NCBI GenBank assembly: GCA_964458795.1
Contig: CAYWJW010000037.1
Coordinates: 1-15,949 of the forward strand
DNA: 15,949 nt
Direction: 5' to 3'
Origin: JAJTHY01 sp964458795
Lineage (GTDB): Bacteria > Pseudomonadota > Alphaproteobacteria > Rickettsiales > Midichloriaceae
Shown: in pieces, positions 1-6,128 of the stretch
How positions within the stretch are numbered: position 1 is the first letter of the stretch
How the letters are laid out: each line of letters begins with the position of its first letter
Position numbers and translations under genes: made by a program
Notes under the pieces: generated by a model
What the model was told of the DNA's origin: nothing
Databases searched by the model: none
What the model saw: only the letters and a program-made list of their open reading frames with translations

Positions 1-272
1 ATTCCCTGTAAACCTTTGTTGATAATCTGGAACCGACTTTACGAACTTTTACAATTCCGGACGCAGGTTAGGAATCCATCTTAAGGCTAGGATAAATTAT
101 GAAGATAGTAGTGGTGTTGGTACGTTTGGAGTCAATGGTTAAGGTAATCTTTGCAAGACCATGGCTTCCGGATCAAGTCCGGAATGACTAAGAGTAGATA
201 GCCATTATAGCGCCAATTATACCGCTTACAGGACACTTCCAGACAGTTGTGAAAAATTCAGCATGACAAGTA
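1..272. other. Gene-free stretch with repeat fragments
   Basis: I see no convincing gene here. The only open frame of note is a 30-codon one (99-191) that runs through a palindrome and resembles nothing I recognise. The stretch holds a 7-bp inverted repeat at 166-184, and at 256-267 the sequence attcagcatgac, which matches one half of the two-hairpin element at 12902-12962. It looks like decayed intergenic DNA that has collected short palindromic repeats. Confidence 0.5.
166..184. repeat. Short palindromic repeat (ttccgga/tccggaa)
   Basis: Perfect 7-bp arms, ttccgga (166-172) and tccggaa (178-184), flank a 5-nt loop and are followed by tgac. This is the style of small 'GGAATGAC' palindromes dispersed in many alphaproteobacterial and Rickettsiales genomes. 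Family membership is by general resemblance only. Confidence 0.5.
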
Positions 273-719
273 TTAGGGCACCACAAACCTACGGTTGAAG
301 ACATAATCCACTCCTTCTGCTACCACCTTCACCCTCACCTCCCAATTGCCGGGAGTAAGGTTTGGGAGTGTGGCTTCGAATTTATGATCTCCCATAGATT
401 GAAATGAAAGCATTTCATCAAACTCTGCGGTTACGGGTTTCACTACTTTTGCTTCTAATAAATAATCAGCAAAAGCCGTATTTAGCTTCAAAGTTACTTT
501 GCTGTTTAATATTGCGATTTCTGCGAGCACGGCTTCATCTGGCTGCATTAGGCTCGTTTGGTATATTTTGCCGAAATCCAATCCCTTTTGATATGCTTTC
601 TCGGTTACTTCTCCAGTAAAAGTTGAACGAGCGATGTACACAAACCCGCATATAATGACGGTGAATGAGATTATAAAGGCGATGATTAAAGCAGGAATGT
701 GTCGGCTATTTTTAAACAT
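273..719 (-). CDS. fixH: FixH-like protein (cbb3 oxidase assembly)
   Basis: A 148-aa protein starting MFKNSRHIPALI. One N-terminal membrane segment (about residues 7-30) is followed by the FixH-type stretch FTGEVTEKAYQKGLDF and a beta-rich periplasmic domain ending in FNRRFVVP. FixH proteins work with FixG, FixI and FixS in assembly and copper supply of cbb3-type cytochrome oxidase, in the inner membrane. The frame extends upstream to a GTG at 752, but that codon lies inside a good promoter (-10 TATACT at 744-749). I therefore chose the ATG at 719, which has TTGAG six bases upstream. No fixG, fixI or cco gene is in the window, so the gene stands alone here. The length is normal for the family. 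Assignment rests on motif resemblance. Confidence 0.72.
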   Translation of the reverse strand: MFKNSRHIPALIIAFIISFTVIICGFVYIARSTFTGEVTEKAYQKGLDFGKIYQTSLMQPDEAVLAEIAILNSKVTLKLNTAFADYLLEAKVVKPVTAEFDEMLSFQSMGDHKFEATLPNLTPGNWEVRVKVVAEGVDYVFNRRFVVP

Positions 720-743
720 AAAATACTCAATTATTGCAAATAA

Positions 744-773
744 AGTATACACCAGTTAATTACCTTATTGCAA
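744..773 (-). promoter_or_regulatory. Predicted promoter of the fixH-like gene
   Basis: On the minus strand, TTGCAA (768-773), an 18-bp spacer and TATACT (744-749) give a plausible sigma-70 promoter. Transcription would start near 737, leaving a leader of about 18 nt before the ATG at 719. The -35 hexamer is palindromic and can also be read on the other strand. Confidence 0.45.
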
Positions 774-796
774 AGAGGAAGAAACAGTTATTTAAT
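768..796 (+). promoter_or_regulatory. Possible promoter of the methyltransferase gene
   Basis: TTGCAA (768-773), 17 bp and TTTAAT (791-796) on the plus strand. The -35 hexamer is the same six base pairs as the one proposed for the divergent fixH-like gene. The -10 is a weak match, so confidence is low. Confidence 0.3.
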
Positions 797-821
797 TAAT
801 TTATGCAACCAAGGTAATATT

Positions 822-1769
822 ATGCGCCAGAGCCAGTTTAAAACTCAACATAATTTAATCAGTCATAGTGATGAAAAGATATATGAGATAGCCGTCAATG
901 AGTTGAGACAGAATGTACTTAAGAACACTACTAAATCTGATGTCCCAGCAATTGAACGCATGCAAATACTGGATGAGCTTTGTTCATTTGAGTTAGGTAG
1001 ATTTCTAATTCAAAATCGTGGCTTGAATGGAAGATGGACGCAATATTTGGTACTTCACCCTCAAAATGGTAGGTTAACTGGTCTAAGTAGTGATGGCAAG
1101 CCTCTTTCAAAGTTTGAAAGATGGGCGCTTGACAGATGTCCAATAGCGCTCGCAGCTCAAGAGCGGTTTTTCACATTTCAAAAGTTATTACAGAACAAAC
1201 TTAAAAATGGCATTAGGATAGCCTCCATTCCATGCGGCTTGATGGATGATCTGTTAGGACTTAACTATAAAAATTTAAATGACTTTAAGCTAACTGGAGT
1301 GGATTTAGACGAACAAGCACTACAGCTTGCTTTAGAAAATGCAGTGCAAAATAGACTTGAAAAGCACTGTGAATTCATTGAAGAAGATGCTTGGAACATG
1401 CAAATCAAAAACCAATTTGATCTTATAACCAGCAATGGGTTAAACATTTATGAACCAGATGATGAGCGTGTAGAACAGTTTTATAGCAATTTATATAAGG
1501 CATTAAAACCTGAAGGAACGCTGATAAGCAGCTTTTTAACCCCACCACCTACCAGGGAAAATAAGTCCGAATGGGATGCATCGCAAATTAATGAAGATGA
1601 TTTGCGTATCCAACGCATACTTTTAGGAGATATCCTCAATATACGTTGGCTTGCAGCACACAGGAGTGAAAGCAAAATGCGTGATATCTTCGTTGCCGCT
1701 GGTTTTAAAGAAGTAAATGTAATATACGACCGCCAAAAATTATTTCCAACTATAGTGGGAAATAAGTAA
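822..1769 (+). CDS. Class I SAM-dependent methyltransferase-like protein
   Basis: A 315-aa protein with a roughly 125-residue N-terminal region I do not recognise, then a Rossmann-type methyltransferase domain. The SAM-binding loop is IASIPCGLMDDLL (residues about 133-145), with C-G kept but the usual G-x-G degenerate. The acidic strand-2 end is GVDLDEQAL (about 159), the acidic residue after strand 3 is in EEDAW (about 187), and the strand-4 motif is FDLITSNGLNIYEP (about 199). KALKPEGTLISSF is the usual 'LkpGG' turn. The frame opens at a TTG at 768, but the ATG at 822 has AAGG seven bases upstream and is preferred. The substrate is unknown. The gene is divergent from the fixH-like gene and no partner gene adjoins it. 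The fold assignment is fairly secure; any specific reaction would be a guess. Confidence 0.75.
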   Translation: MRQSQFKTQHNLISHSDEKIYEIAVNELRQNVLKNTTKSDVPAIERMQILDELCSFELGRFLIQNRGLNGRWTQYLVLHPQNGRLTGLSSDGKPLSKFERWALDRCPIALAAQERFFTFQKLLQNKLKNGIRIASIPCGLMDDLLGLNYKNLNDFKLTGVDLDEQALQLALENAVQNRLEKHCEFIEEDAWNMQIKNQFDLITSNGLNIYEPDDERVEQFYSNLYKALKPEGTLISSFLTPPPTRENKSEWDASQINEDDLRIQRILLGDILNIRWLAAHRSESKMRDIFVAAGFKEVNVIYDRQKLFPTIVGNK

Positions 1770-1806
1770 AAAAATCTGCGAATTTAGATAAAAATCTCAT
1801 TTTTTA

Positions 1807-1835
1807 TTGATATTCAGTATTATTTGCTATATTAT
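1807..1835 (+). promoter_or_regulatory. Predicted promoter of the lipoprotein gene
   Basis: TTGATA (1807-1812), 17 bp, TATTAT (1830-1835). An alternative -10, TATATT at 1828 preceded by TGC, gives an extended -10 reading. Either way the promoter covers the upstream in-frame start at 1824 and supports translation from 1863. Confidence 0.45.
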
Positions 1836-1862
1836 TCCGCAAATCAACTTTTGTGGAACAAT

Positions 1863-2246
1863 ATGATGAATAATACTTTAAAACTTGCTGGACTTGTGGT
1901 TCTATCTTTAAATTTAATAGGATGCGCTACAGTAACTACTGGGCAAAATCAATCAGTATCAGTATCTACCGGAGATGCATCATCTGCAACCTGTGAGCTT
2001 AGCAATGATAGCGGCAAATGGTTTGTTGCTTCAACACCTGGCTCTGTAACAGTTAAACGCGATTATAGTGATATGACCGTCGCTTGTAAGAAAGGTAATA
2101 AAAGCGGCTCAACCACAGTAAAGTCACATACTAAAGCCATGGCCTTAGGGAATGTTATTGTTGGTGGAGTTATAGGTACTGCAGTTGATATAGGTACTGG
2201 ATCTGCTTACGATTATCCTACTAATATAGATGTGAAGCTTAAGTAA
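1863..2246 (+). CDS. Small putative lipoprotein
   Basis: A 127-aa protein. The N-terminus MMNNTLKLAGLVVLSLNLIGC is a lipoprotein signal with lipobox L-I-G-C; the lipidated cysteine would be residue 21. The mature part starts ATVTTGQNQSVSVSTGDASS, carries two more cysteines that could pair (in ATCELSN and VACKKGN), and ends with a Gly-rich, Gly-zipper-like segment GNVIVGGVIGTAVDIGTGSA followed by YDYP. This arrangement (N-terminal CAT-V/I-T-x-G, two internal Cys, C-terminal GN-I/V-IVGGVIG) is familiar from small proteobacterial lipoproteins of unknown function. ATG occurs at both 1863 and 1866. It is convergent with the hemY operon, 14 nt away, and probably a monocistronic transcript. An envelope location is likely; the function is not known. 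Confidence 0.8.
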   Translation: MMNNTLKLAGLVVLSLNLIGCATVTTGQNQSVSVSTGDASSATCELSNDSGKWFVASTPGSVTVKRDYSDMTVACKKGNKSGSTTVKSHTKAMALGNVIVGGVIGTAVDIGTGSAYDYPTNIDVKLK

Positions 2247-2260
2247 TAGCAATTTTGAAA

Positions 2261-3520
2261 CTACCTAAGCAACTCAATCGCATTATGTCCAGGGTCTTTT
2301 ACTAAAGTCAGAGTATTTAGATCTAAGTATATAGACTCTGGGCATACATCAGTATTCGTAGTTAGAATACTGCTTTTAATCCAATCTAATGCTTCACTAC
2401 CGCTTCCTTGCGTACGCTGACAGAATTCGGCCATCAAAAGGCAAAGTCTTGTAGTTTTACCCTGAATACTTAGGCAATGAGATATCTCTCTAAACGCTTG
2501 GTCATACATGCCAACATTCAAAGAGAATTGCGCAAGGATAATCTTGCTTTCAATTGATTCGTTATTATCACGATGCAAATTGAGAGCAAAGTCATAAAGC
2601 TGATCATTGGAATAAATCTCTGAAAGCTTTAATATAGCCATGGTAATTTCAGGACTTTGATGCTTTGAAAAGCACGATTTTACTATGCTCAAAACTTTTC
2701 CTTTAATTTTATGTTTAACCGCAGTTTCAATTAATAGGGGTAAACTGTAATGGAAATTCGGTTCAAGCTTTAGTAGGTCAACAAGGTCCGACATCGCCTG
2801 CTCAACAATTCCATTGTTCAATAATTCCTTGGCTAAGTTATAACCGGTAATTGTCCTTATAACTGCTGCCTGCCCTCTATCCATATAACCAATGTTATTA
2901 TCCACAAAATCCTCGAGATCTTCCCATAGCCCAAGCTGAATATAAACTTCAATAACATAAGTCATCACGGTAGTTGTTTTATTTTTAGACCAAGCCCTCT
3001 CAAGCGCTGGTAATGCCGCCTGCCAATTACGCTCAATGATTGATTTATCGAGCGTTATTATGTCAAATACAGCCCTAGCTTCATCAGTAGTAGATTTTGC
3101 TAAAAGCCATTCTATATCCCGCTTATTATCAGGCTTTTCAACTATTAGGTTACAAACTTCAGCAAGAGCTTTATCAGATGTTAATTTGGCAAGCTTAGCT
3201 GCAAGCTTCTTTGTCTTTAGTGCATTTCTTGACGCCATCTCTACGATCAGCTGACGCTGAATCTCCATAAGATTTGTAATTTTGCGCTCTATAAAGTATG
3301 TCTTTATTGATGCTGGGAAACTCAAAATTTTCTTAAGCAAGCTTACTACAAAGCATAGCGTCACCATAAAGATAATGACTACTACCAAGCCAACCATAAC
3401 ACTAGTTTCAATTTGATACCCTAGTATTGATAGTATCAACTCACCGCTATTTATGGATAACCAATATCCAAATATAACAAGCAGTACAAGTGCAAACAGA
3501 AAAGATAAAACCTTAACCAT
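2261..3520 (-). CDS. hemY: HemY-family TPR membrane protein
   Basis: A 419-aa protein. Two N-terminal membrane segments (about residues 2-21 and 38-62) are followed by FPASIKTYFIERKI and a long helical region with tetratricopeptide-like helix pairs, for example NWQAALPALERAW, GIVEQAMSDLVDLLKLEPN and GMYDQAFREISHCLSI. This is the layout of HemY proteins: an inner-membrane anchor plus a TPR domain, encoded with haem-biosynthesis genes in many proteobacteria. Their exact role is still unclear; they are thought to help haem synthesis or envelope assembly. The frame opens at 3532, but the ATG at 3520 has GGGA just upstream and gives a usual short overlap (8 nt) with the end of the preceding gene. 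It is last in the operon with the DsbA-like and Mic60-like genes. No hemC or hemD is visible upstream. Confidence 0.8.
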   Translation of the reverse strand: MVKVLSFLFALVLLVIFGYWLSINSGELILSILGYQIETSVMVGLVVVIIFMVTLCFVVSLLKKILSFPASIKTYFIERKITNLMEIQRQLIVEMASRNALKTKKLAAKLAKLTSDKALAEVCNLIVEKPDNKRDIEWLLAKSTTDEARAVFDIITLDKSIIERNWQAALPALERAWSKNKTTTVMTYVIEVYIQLGLWEDLEDFVDNNIGYMDRGQAAVIRTITGYNLAKELLNNGIVEQAMSDLVDLLKLEPNFHYSLPLLIETAVKHKIKGKVLSIVKSCFSKHQSPEITMAILKLSEIYSNDQLYDFALNLHRDNNESIESKIILAQFSLNVGMYDQAFREISHCLSIQGKTTRLCLLMAEFCQRTQGSGSEALDWIKSSILTTNTDVCPESIYLDLNTLTLVKDPGHNAIELLR

Positions 3521-4328
3521 TAACCATCCCATTTAGTTTATCTACAGCAGCTAGTGCATCACTTGCCGGTCTTAAAGCGTCAGCAATTTTAGTTATGCCT
3601 TCATCCACACCACGAAACTTGCTGGCTACAACATAAGCCGCTTGTATCCTACCTTCCAGCAAGAGCTGAACTATTATTGAGGTTATTTCGTTACTAGTTG
3701 CATGGATTTTGTTCTCATCCACTTTTTTAACTGTAAACAAATTGGTGAAAAAGTGCCGCACAGAGTTTATAAAACCTTCCCCTTCAGGGTGTTTGGTGCG
3801 ATTCGCTGCTTCATCATATAGATTTGAAAGAAGCTCACTTACTTTCAGTCTATCGGTCGCTAGATAATTATTGATAGTTTGAAAATTCGCACTCTTATCA
3901 TCAATAGCAAACTTATTAAGCTCTTCCATCTCCGTTCTAAAATCATCACCTGAGATAATTTTATTCTTTATTATGTTAAATAGAAGTTGAACATGGTAAT
4001 CTCTAGACATCTTTTGCCAGTTTGGATCGCGGGTAGCAGCTTCAGTATATTGCTTTTGCAGCTCATCTAGACGCATCTTTATATCATCCAACCCATTATT
4101 GACTTCCGCCCACTTCAATTGGTCATTATTCTGGTGCGAGCTTGCATCAATATTATGTTTATAGTGATATATACCCGACATTGTAACTATGTAAGCTATC
4201 ACCATAACCACTAAAAAGGTAGCCATATTGCTGCCGATAGTTAGATAGACCAACCATCCTACTGAATTATCTTCAGAAGGCACACTAGTTTTTTCTTTGT
4301 TCGCTGATTTTGGCGTTAAAGTCTTCAT
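3513..4328 (-). CDS. Mitofilin/Mic60-like inner-membrane protein
   Basis: A 271-aa protein. A hydrophilic N-terminal tail (1-22) is followed by one membrane segment (about 24-54, WLVYLTIGSNMATFLVVMV) and a coiled-coil-like stretch (about 70-97). The C-terminal helical domain contains NSVRHFFTNLFTVKKVDE and IVQLLLEGRIQAAYVVASKF, and ends SDALAAVDKLNGMV. That C-terminal pattern and the position just before hemY match the alphaproteobacterial mitofilin family, relatives of mitochondrial Mic60, which shape inner-membrane invaginations and bridge to the outer membrane. At 271 aa it is shorter than typical free-living members, mostly in the coiled coil. The gene overlaps the end of the DsbA-like gene by 44 nt, which is unusual; GGGG about ten bases before the ATG can serve as its ribosome site. 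The similarity judgement is by eye. Confidence 0.65.
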   Translation of the reverse strand: MKTLTPKSANKEKTSVPSEDNSVGWLVYLTIGSNMATFLVVMVIAYIVTMSGIYHYKHNIDASSHQNNDQLKWAEVNNGLDDIKMRLDELQKQYTEAATRDPNWQKMSRDYHVQLLFNIIKNKIISGDDFRTEMEELNKFAIDDKSANFQTINNYLATDRLKVSELLSNLYDEAANRTKHPEGEGFINSVRHFFTNLFTVKKVDENKIHATSNEITSIIVQLLLEGRIQAAYVVASKFRGVDEGITKIADALRPASDALAAVDKLNGMVNG

Positions 4329-4959
4329 AGCTTATGTACCCCGGAATTAATTCATCACCAATTATATAAGCAGGAGTGCCTTGAATACTAATATCGTTAG
4401 CTAGCACATTATTAGCCTTAACTATACTGTCATGCCTCTCAATATCATCGAATGCTTTTTTAAATGCATTTTCATCAATACCAACGTTACCAGCAAGTCT
4501 TGTAAAAGTAGCTAAATCCATATTGGCACCTCTTGCATTGTATAGGGCTTCTTGATATTCCATATACTTGGAAGGAGCAGCACGATATGAGGCAAGAGAC
4601 GCTCTACTCATCATAGCAGATTTCTTACTAAGAATTGGCAGCTCTTTGAAGATAAATTGAACATCCGGATTCGCAGCTGCAAGCTTTTTCGTAATCAAAA
4701 ACATTTTATAGCAGTATGTACAGTTATAATCAAAGAACTCTACTACTTTAATTTTAGCATTCGGATTGCCAATTTTAGGATCATACACCCCATCAAATAG
4801 CCGTTTATTAAATGCTGCATGTTGCGGGTCTTCTCCATGCTGCTCACGCCCTTCACTTGCATAAGCCTCAGATATAGGGGCATAACCAAATCCTTGAGAG
4901 ATCAGGCAGAACGCTACTATAGCTAGAATTTTAAAGTTTAGTATAGGTAGCCTTTTCAT
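4285..4959 (-). CDS. DsbA-family periplasmic thiol oxidoreductase
   Basis: A 224-aa protein with a Sec signal peptide (about 1-34; cleavage plausible after AYA in EAYASEG). The thioredoxin-fold domain carries the active site C80-T-Y-C83 within FFDYNCTYCYKM. The cis-proline loop is GTPAYIIGDELIPGY (T195-P196), and a helical insert lies between. DsbA-like proteins of this short 'thioredoxin_4' kind oxidise or rearrange disulfides in exported proteins. There is no DsbB partner nearby. It is first in the operon with the Mic60-like and HemY-like genes, and its 3' end overlaps the next gene. AGAGA seven to eight bases upstream supports the ATG at 4959. Whether it acts as an oxidase or an isomerase cannot be told from the sequence. 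Confidence 0.88.
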   Translation of the reverse strand: MKRLPILNFKILAIVAFCLISQGFGYAPISEAYASEGREQHGEDPQHAAFNKRLFDGVYDPKIGNPNAKIKVVEFFDYNCTYCYKMFLITKKLAAANPDVQFIFKELPILSKKSAMMSRASLASYRAAPSKYMEYQEALYNARGANMDLATFTRLAGNVGIDENAFKKAFDDIERHDSIVKANNVLANDISIQGTPAYIIGDELIPGYISYEDFNAKISEQRKN

Positions 4960-4984
4960 ACATAGGTCTCTAAGTTTAATTTAC

Positions 4985-5013
4985 TTATTACAACTCTAAC
5001 CATAGAAAGGCAA
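4985..5013 (-). promoter_or_regulatory. Candidate promoter of the DsbA-Mic60-HemY operon
   Basis: Minus strand TTGCCT (5008-5013), 17 bp, TAATAA (4985-4990), about 25 bases before the DsbA-like start. The -10 is only a moderate match. It is the best candidate in the 248-nt intergenic region on this strand. Confidence 0.35.
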
Positions 5014-5050
5014 AAAACAAATGTTTTTTAATAAAATATGTTCAGAGATA

Positions 5051-5132
5051 GCTACACTTCCTTCATCTTACATTTATCACTATACTTGACTCTTCACCCC
5101 CTATGGAAGTACTCAAGCAAAATATTTTTATG
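5051..5132 (-). repeat. Diverged inverted copy of the ~80-nt dispersed repeat
   Basis: Read on the minus strand, this begins AAAATATTTTGCTTGAGTAC and matches the repeat at 12811-12889. The first 27 positions agree at 21. Further on, ATAAATGTAAGATGAAG aligns with ATAAATATAAGATAAG, and AAGTGTAGC aligns with AAGTGTGC. It lies at the left edge of the accessory block, between the DsbA-like gene and the gene at 5208. Confidence 0.55.
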
Positions 5133-5148
5133 CCCGCATAAAAAAGCA

Positions 5149-5178
5149 TTGATTATGGGTATAGTTTTGTATTATAAT
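5149..5178 (+). promoter_or_regulatory. Predicted promoter of the gene at 5208
   Basis: TTGATT (5149-5154), 18 bp, perfect TATAAT (5173-5178). A start near 5185 would leave a leader of about 23 nt. Confidence 0.6.
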
Positions 5179-5207
5179 GCTTAGCAATAAATAACAGTGG
5201 GTTAAAA

Positions 5208-5891
5208 ATGCAAGAAAGCCAAGGCCAAAGACAAAAACCATTACCTAAGAAAATTGCAGTAACAACAAACATATCGACTATTGGAACGAAAAGTGATGCA
5301 TTTATATGCATGGTGTTTATGGTAACTTCAAGTGCAGTTAGACAACAATTCTCCGACGCACTTCCACTCTATACACAATTATCATTAGAAACTTTAAGTT
5401 CTACAGCTAGTACGGGATTTATCTTGCAATATGCTCTGCATAAGCGCACGGATAAAGTCGCTGCTCTAGATTCTTGGGCATATCACGCTTTTAAAGTAGG
5501 CGTAACGCGTTGCGCAACAAATTATCTGGATAATAATGCACGCAACCTGCCGACGCTTGCTGCACTTTATGTGGTCACAAGCTTTATCGTAGAATTTTCA
5601 GGTAGATTAGCAACTGGATATGATTATAACGGCGCTGACCAAAGAACAATGCAATACGGCCAGAAAGGTGTTATGGCATACCATAGCATGTTAAATGCCT
5701 TAACCACTACAGCAGGGATACTAGCTGGTGAGCTTGTTACTTCACATTATGGCATTAGCAGATCTGACAATTTCTTATCTTACCTGGTTGTTCAATATGT
5801 TGCAAATTCACTTACTCGTGAGTTCGTTAAACAATGTAGAGAAAGCTATTTAAGTTCTGAAGAGGTTACTACAATTAACCGTTCATTATAA
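5208..5891 (+). CDS. Unknown membrane-associated protein
   Basis: A 227-aa protein I do not recognise. A basic, polar N-terminus (QESQGQRQKPLPKK) is followed by several moderately hydrophobic stretches: about 31-45 (AFICMVFMVTSSAV), 117-131 (LAALYVVTSFIVEF), 163-178 (LNALTTTAGILAGELV) and 187-200 (FLSYLVVQYVANS). It could be a multi-pass membrane protein with weak segments, and there is no clear signal peptide. It has its own strong promoter and a weak ribosome site (GTGGG). It stands just before the two ankyrin genes on the same strand, in a block of accessory genes. It shows no obvious sequence kinship with the membrane protein at 9547-10140. Function unknown. Confidence 0.65.
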   Translation: MQESQGQRQKPLPKKIAVTTNISTIGTKSDAFICMVFMVTSSAVRQQFSDALPLYTQLSLETLSSTASTGFILQYALHKRTDKVAALDSWAYHAFKVGVTRCATNYLDNNARNLPTLAALYVVTSFIVEFSGRLATGYDYNGADQRTMQYGQKGVMAYHSMLNALTTTAGILAGELVTSHYGISRSDNFLSYLVVQYVANSLTREFVKQCRESYLSSEEVTTINRSL

Positions 5892-5902
5892 GGTTTAGTA
5901 GG

Positions 5903-5936
5903 CGTTGTTGCAAGGATATTTGTTCGTGCAACAACG
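5903..5936 (+). terminator. Inverted repeat after the gene at 5208, possible terminator
   Basis: Perfect 10-bp arms, cgttgttgca (5903-5912) and tgcaacaacg (5927-5936), with a 14-nt loop, 12 nt after the stop codon. No T-run follows, so intrinsic termination is uncertain. The left arm plus ggata recurs after secA at 15832-15846, so it may instead be a repeat or an insertion-element end. Confidence 0.4.
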
Positions 5937-6070
5937 TTGGATCATGTAGTAGTGCATGGATAGCAAAAATCTTTTACTCTCGAGTTCGAGTTTTTAGAAA
6001 CTTTTGACATGCAATTTTCTATAATATTCAAATATTTAGTGCATAATAAAACAATAAGAACATAAAAATC

Positions 6071-6100
6071 TTGACTATTTATATCAAAAGCTCATTATCT
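6071..6100 (+). promoter_or_regulatory. Promoter of first ankyrin gene
   Basis: TTGACT (6071-6076), 18 bp, TTATCT (6095-6100). The same hexamers, spacer length and flanks recur before the second ankyrin gene at 7814-7843, at the same distance (58 nt) from the ATG. Conservation between the copies strengthens the call. Confidence 0.6.
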
Positions 6101-6128
6101 TCGCAATTATTTGCAAAGGTAGTATAAA

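Noticed and set aside
99..191. 30-codon open frame MKIVVVLVRLESMV…
   Set aside because: It runs through a palindromic repeat, has no clear ribosome site or known relative, and is short enough to be chance.
220..267. Possible fourth copy of the dispersed repeat (caggacacttcca)
   Set aside because: Only a dozen bases agree with the repeat core and the rest does not align.
720..752. Upstream GTG start for the fixH-like gene
   Set aside because: The GTG lies at the edge of a good -10 box and would add 11 residues before the usual family start; the ATG at 719 is better.
768..821. TTG start of the methyltransferase frame
   Set aside because: The ATG at 822 has AAGG at proper distance and the extra 18 residues look like untranslated leader.
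1786..1806. Small hairpin agat-aaaa-atct followed by a T-run after the methyltransferase gene
   Set aside because: A four-base AT-rich stem is too weak to support a terminator call.
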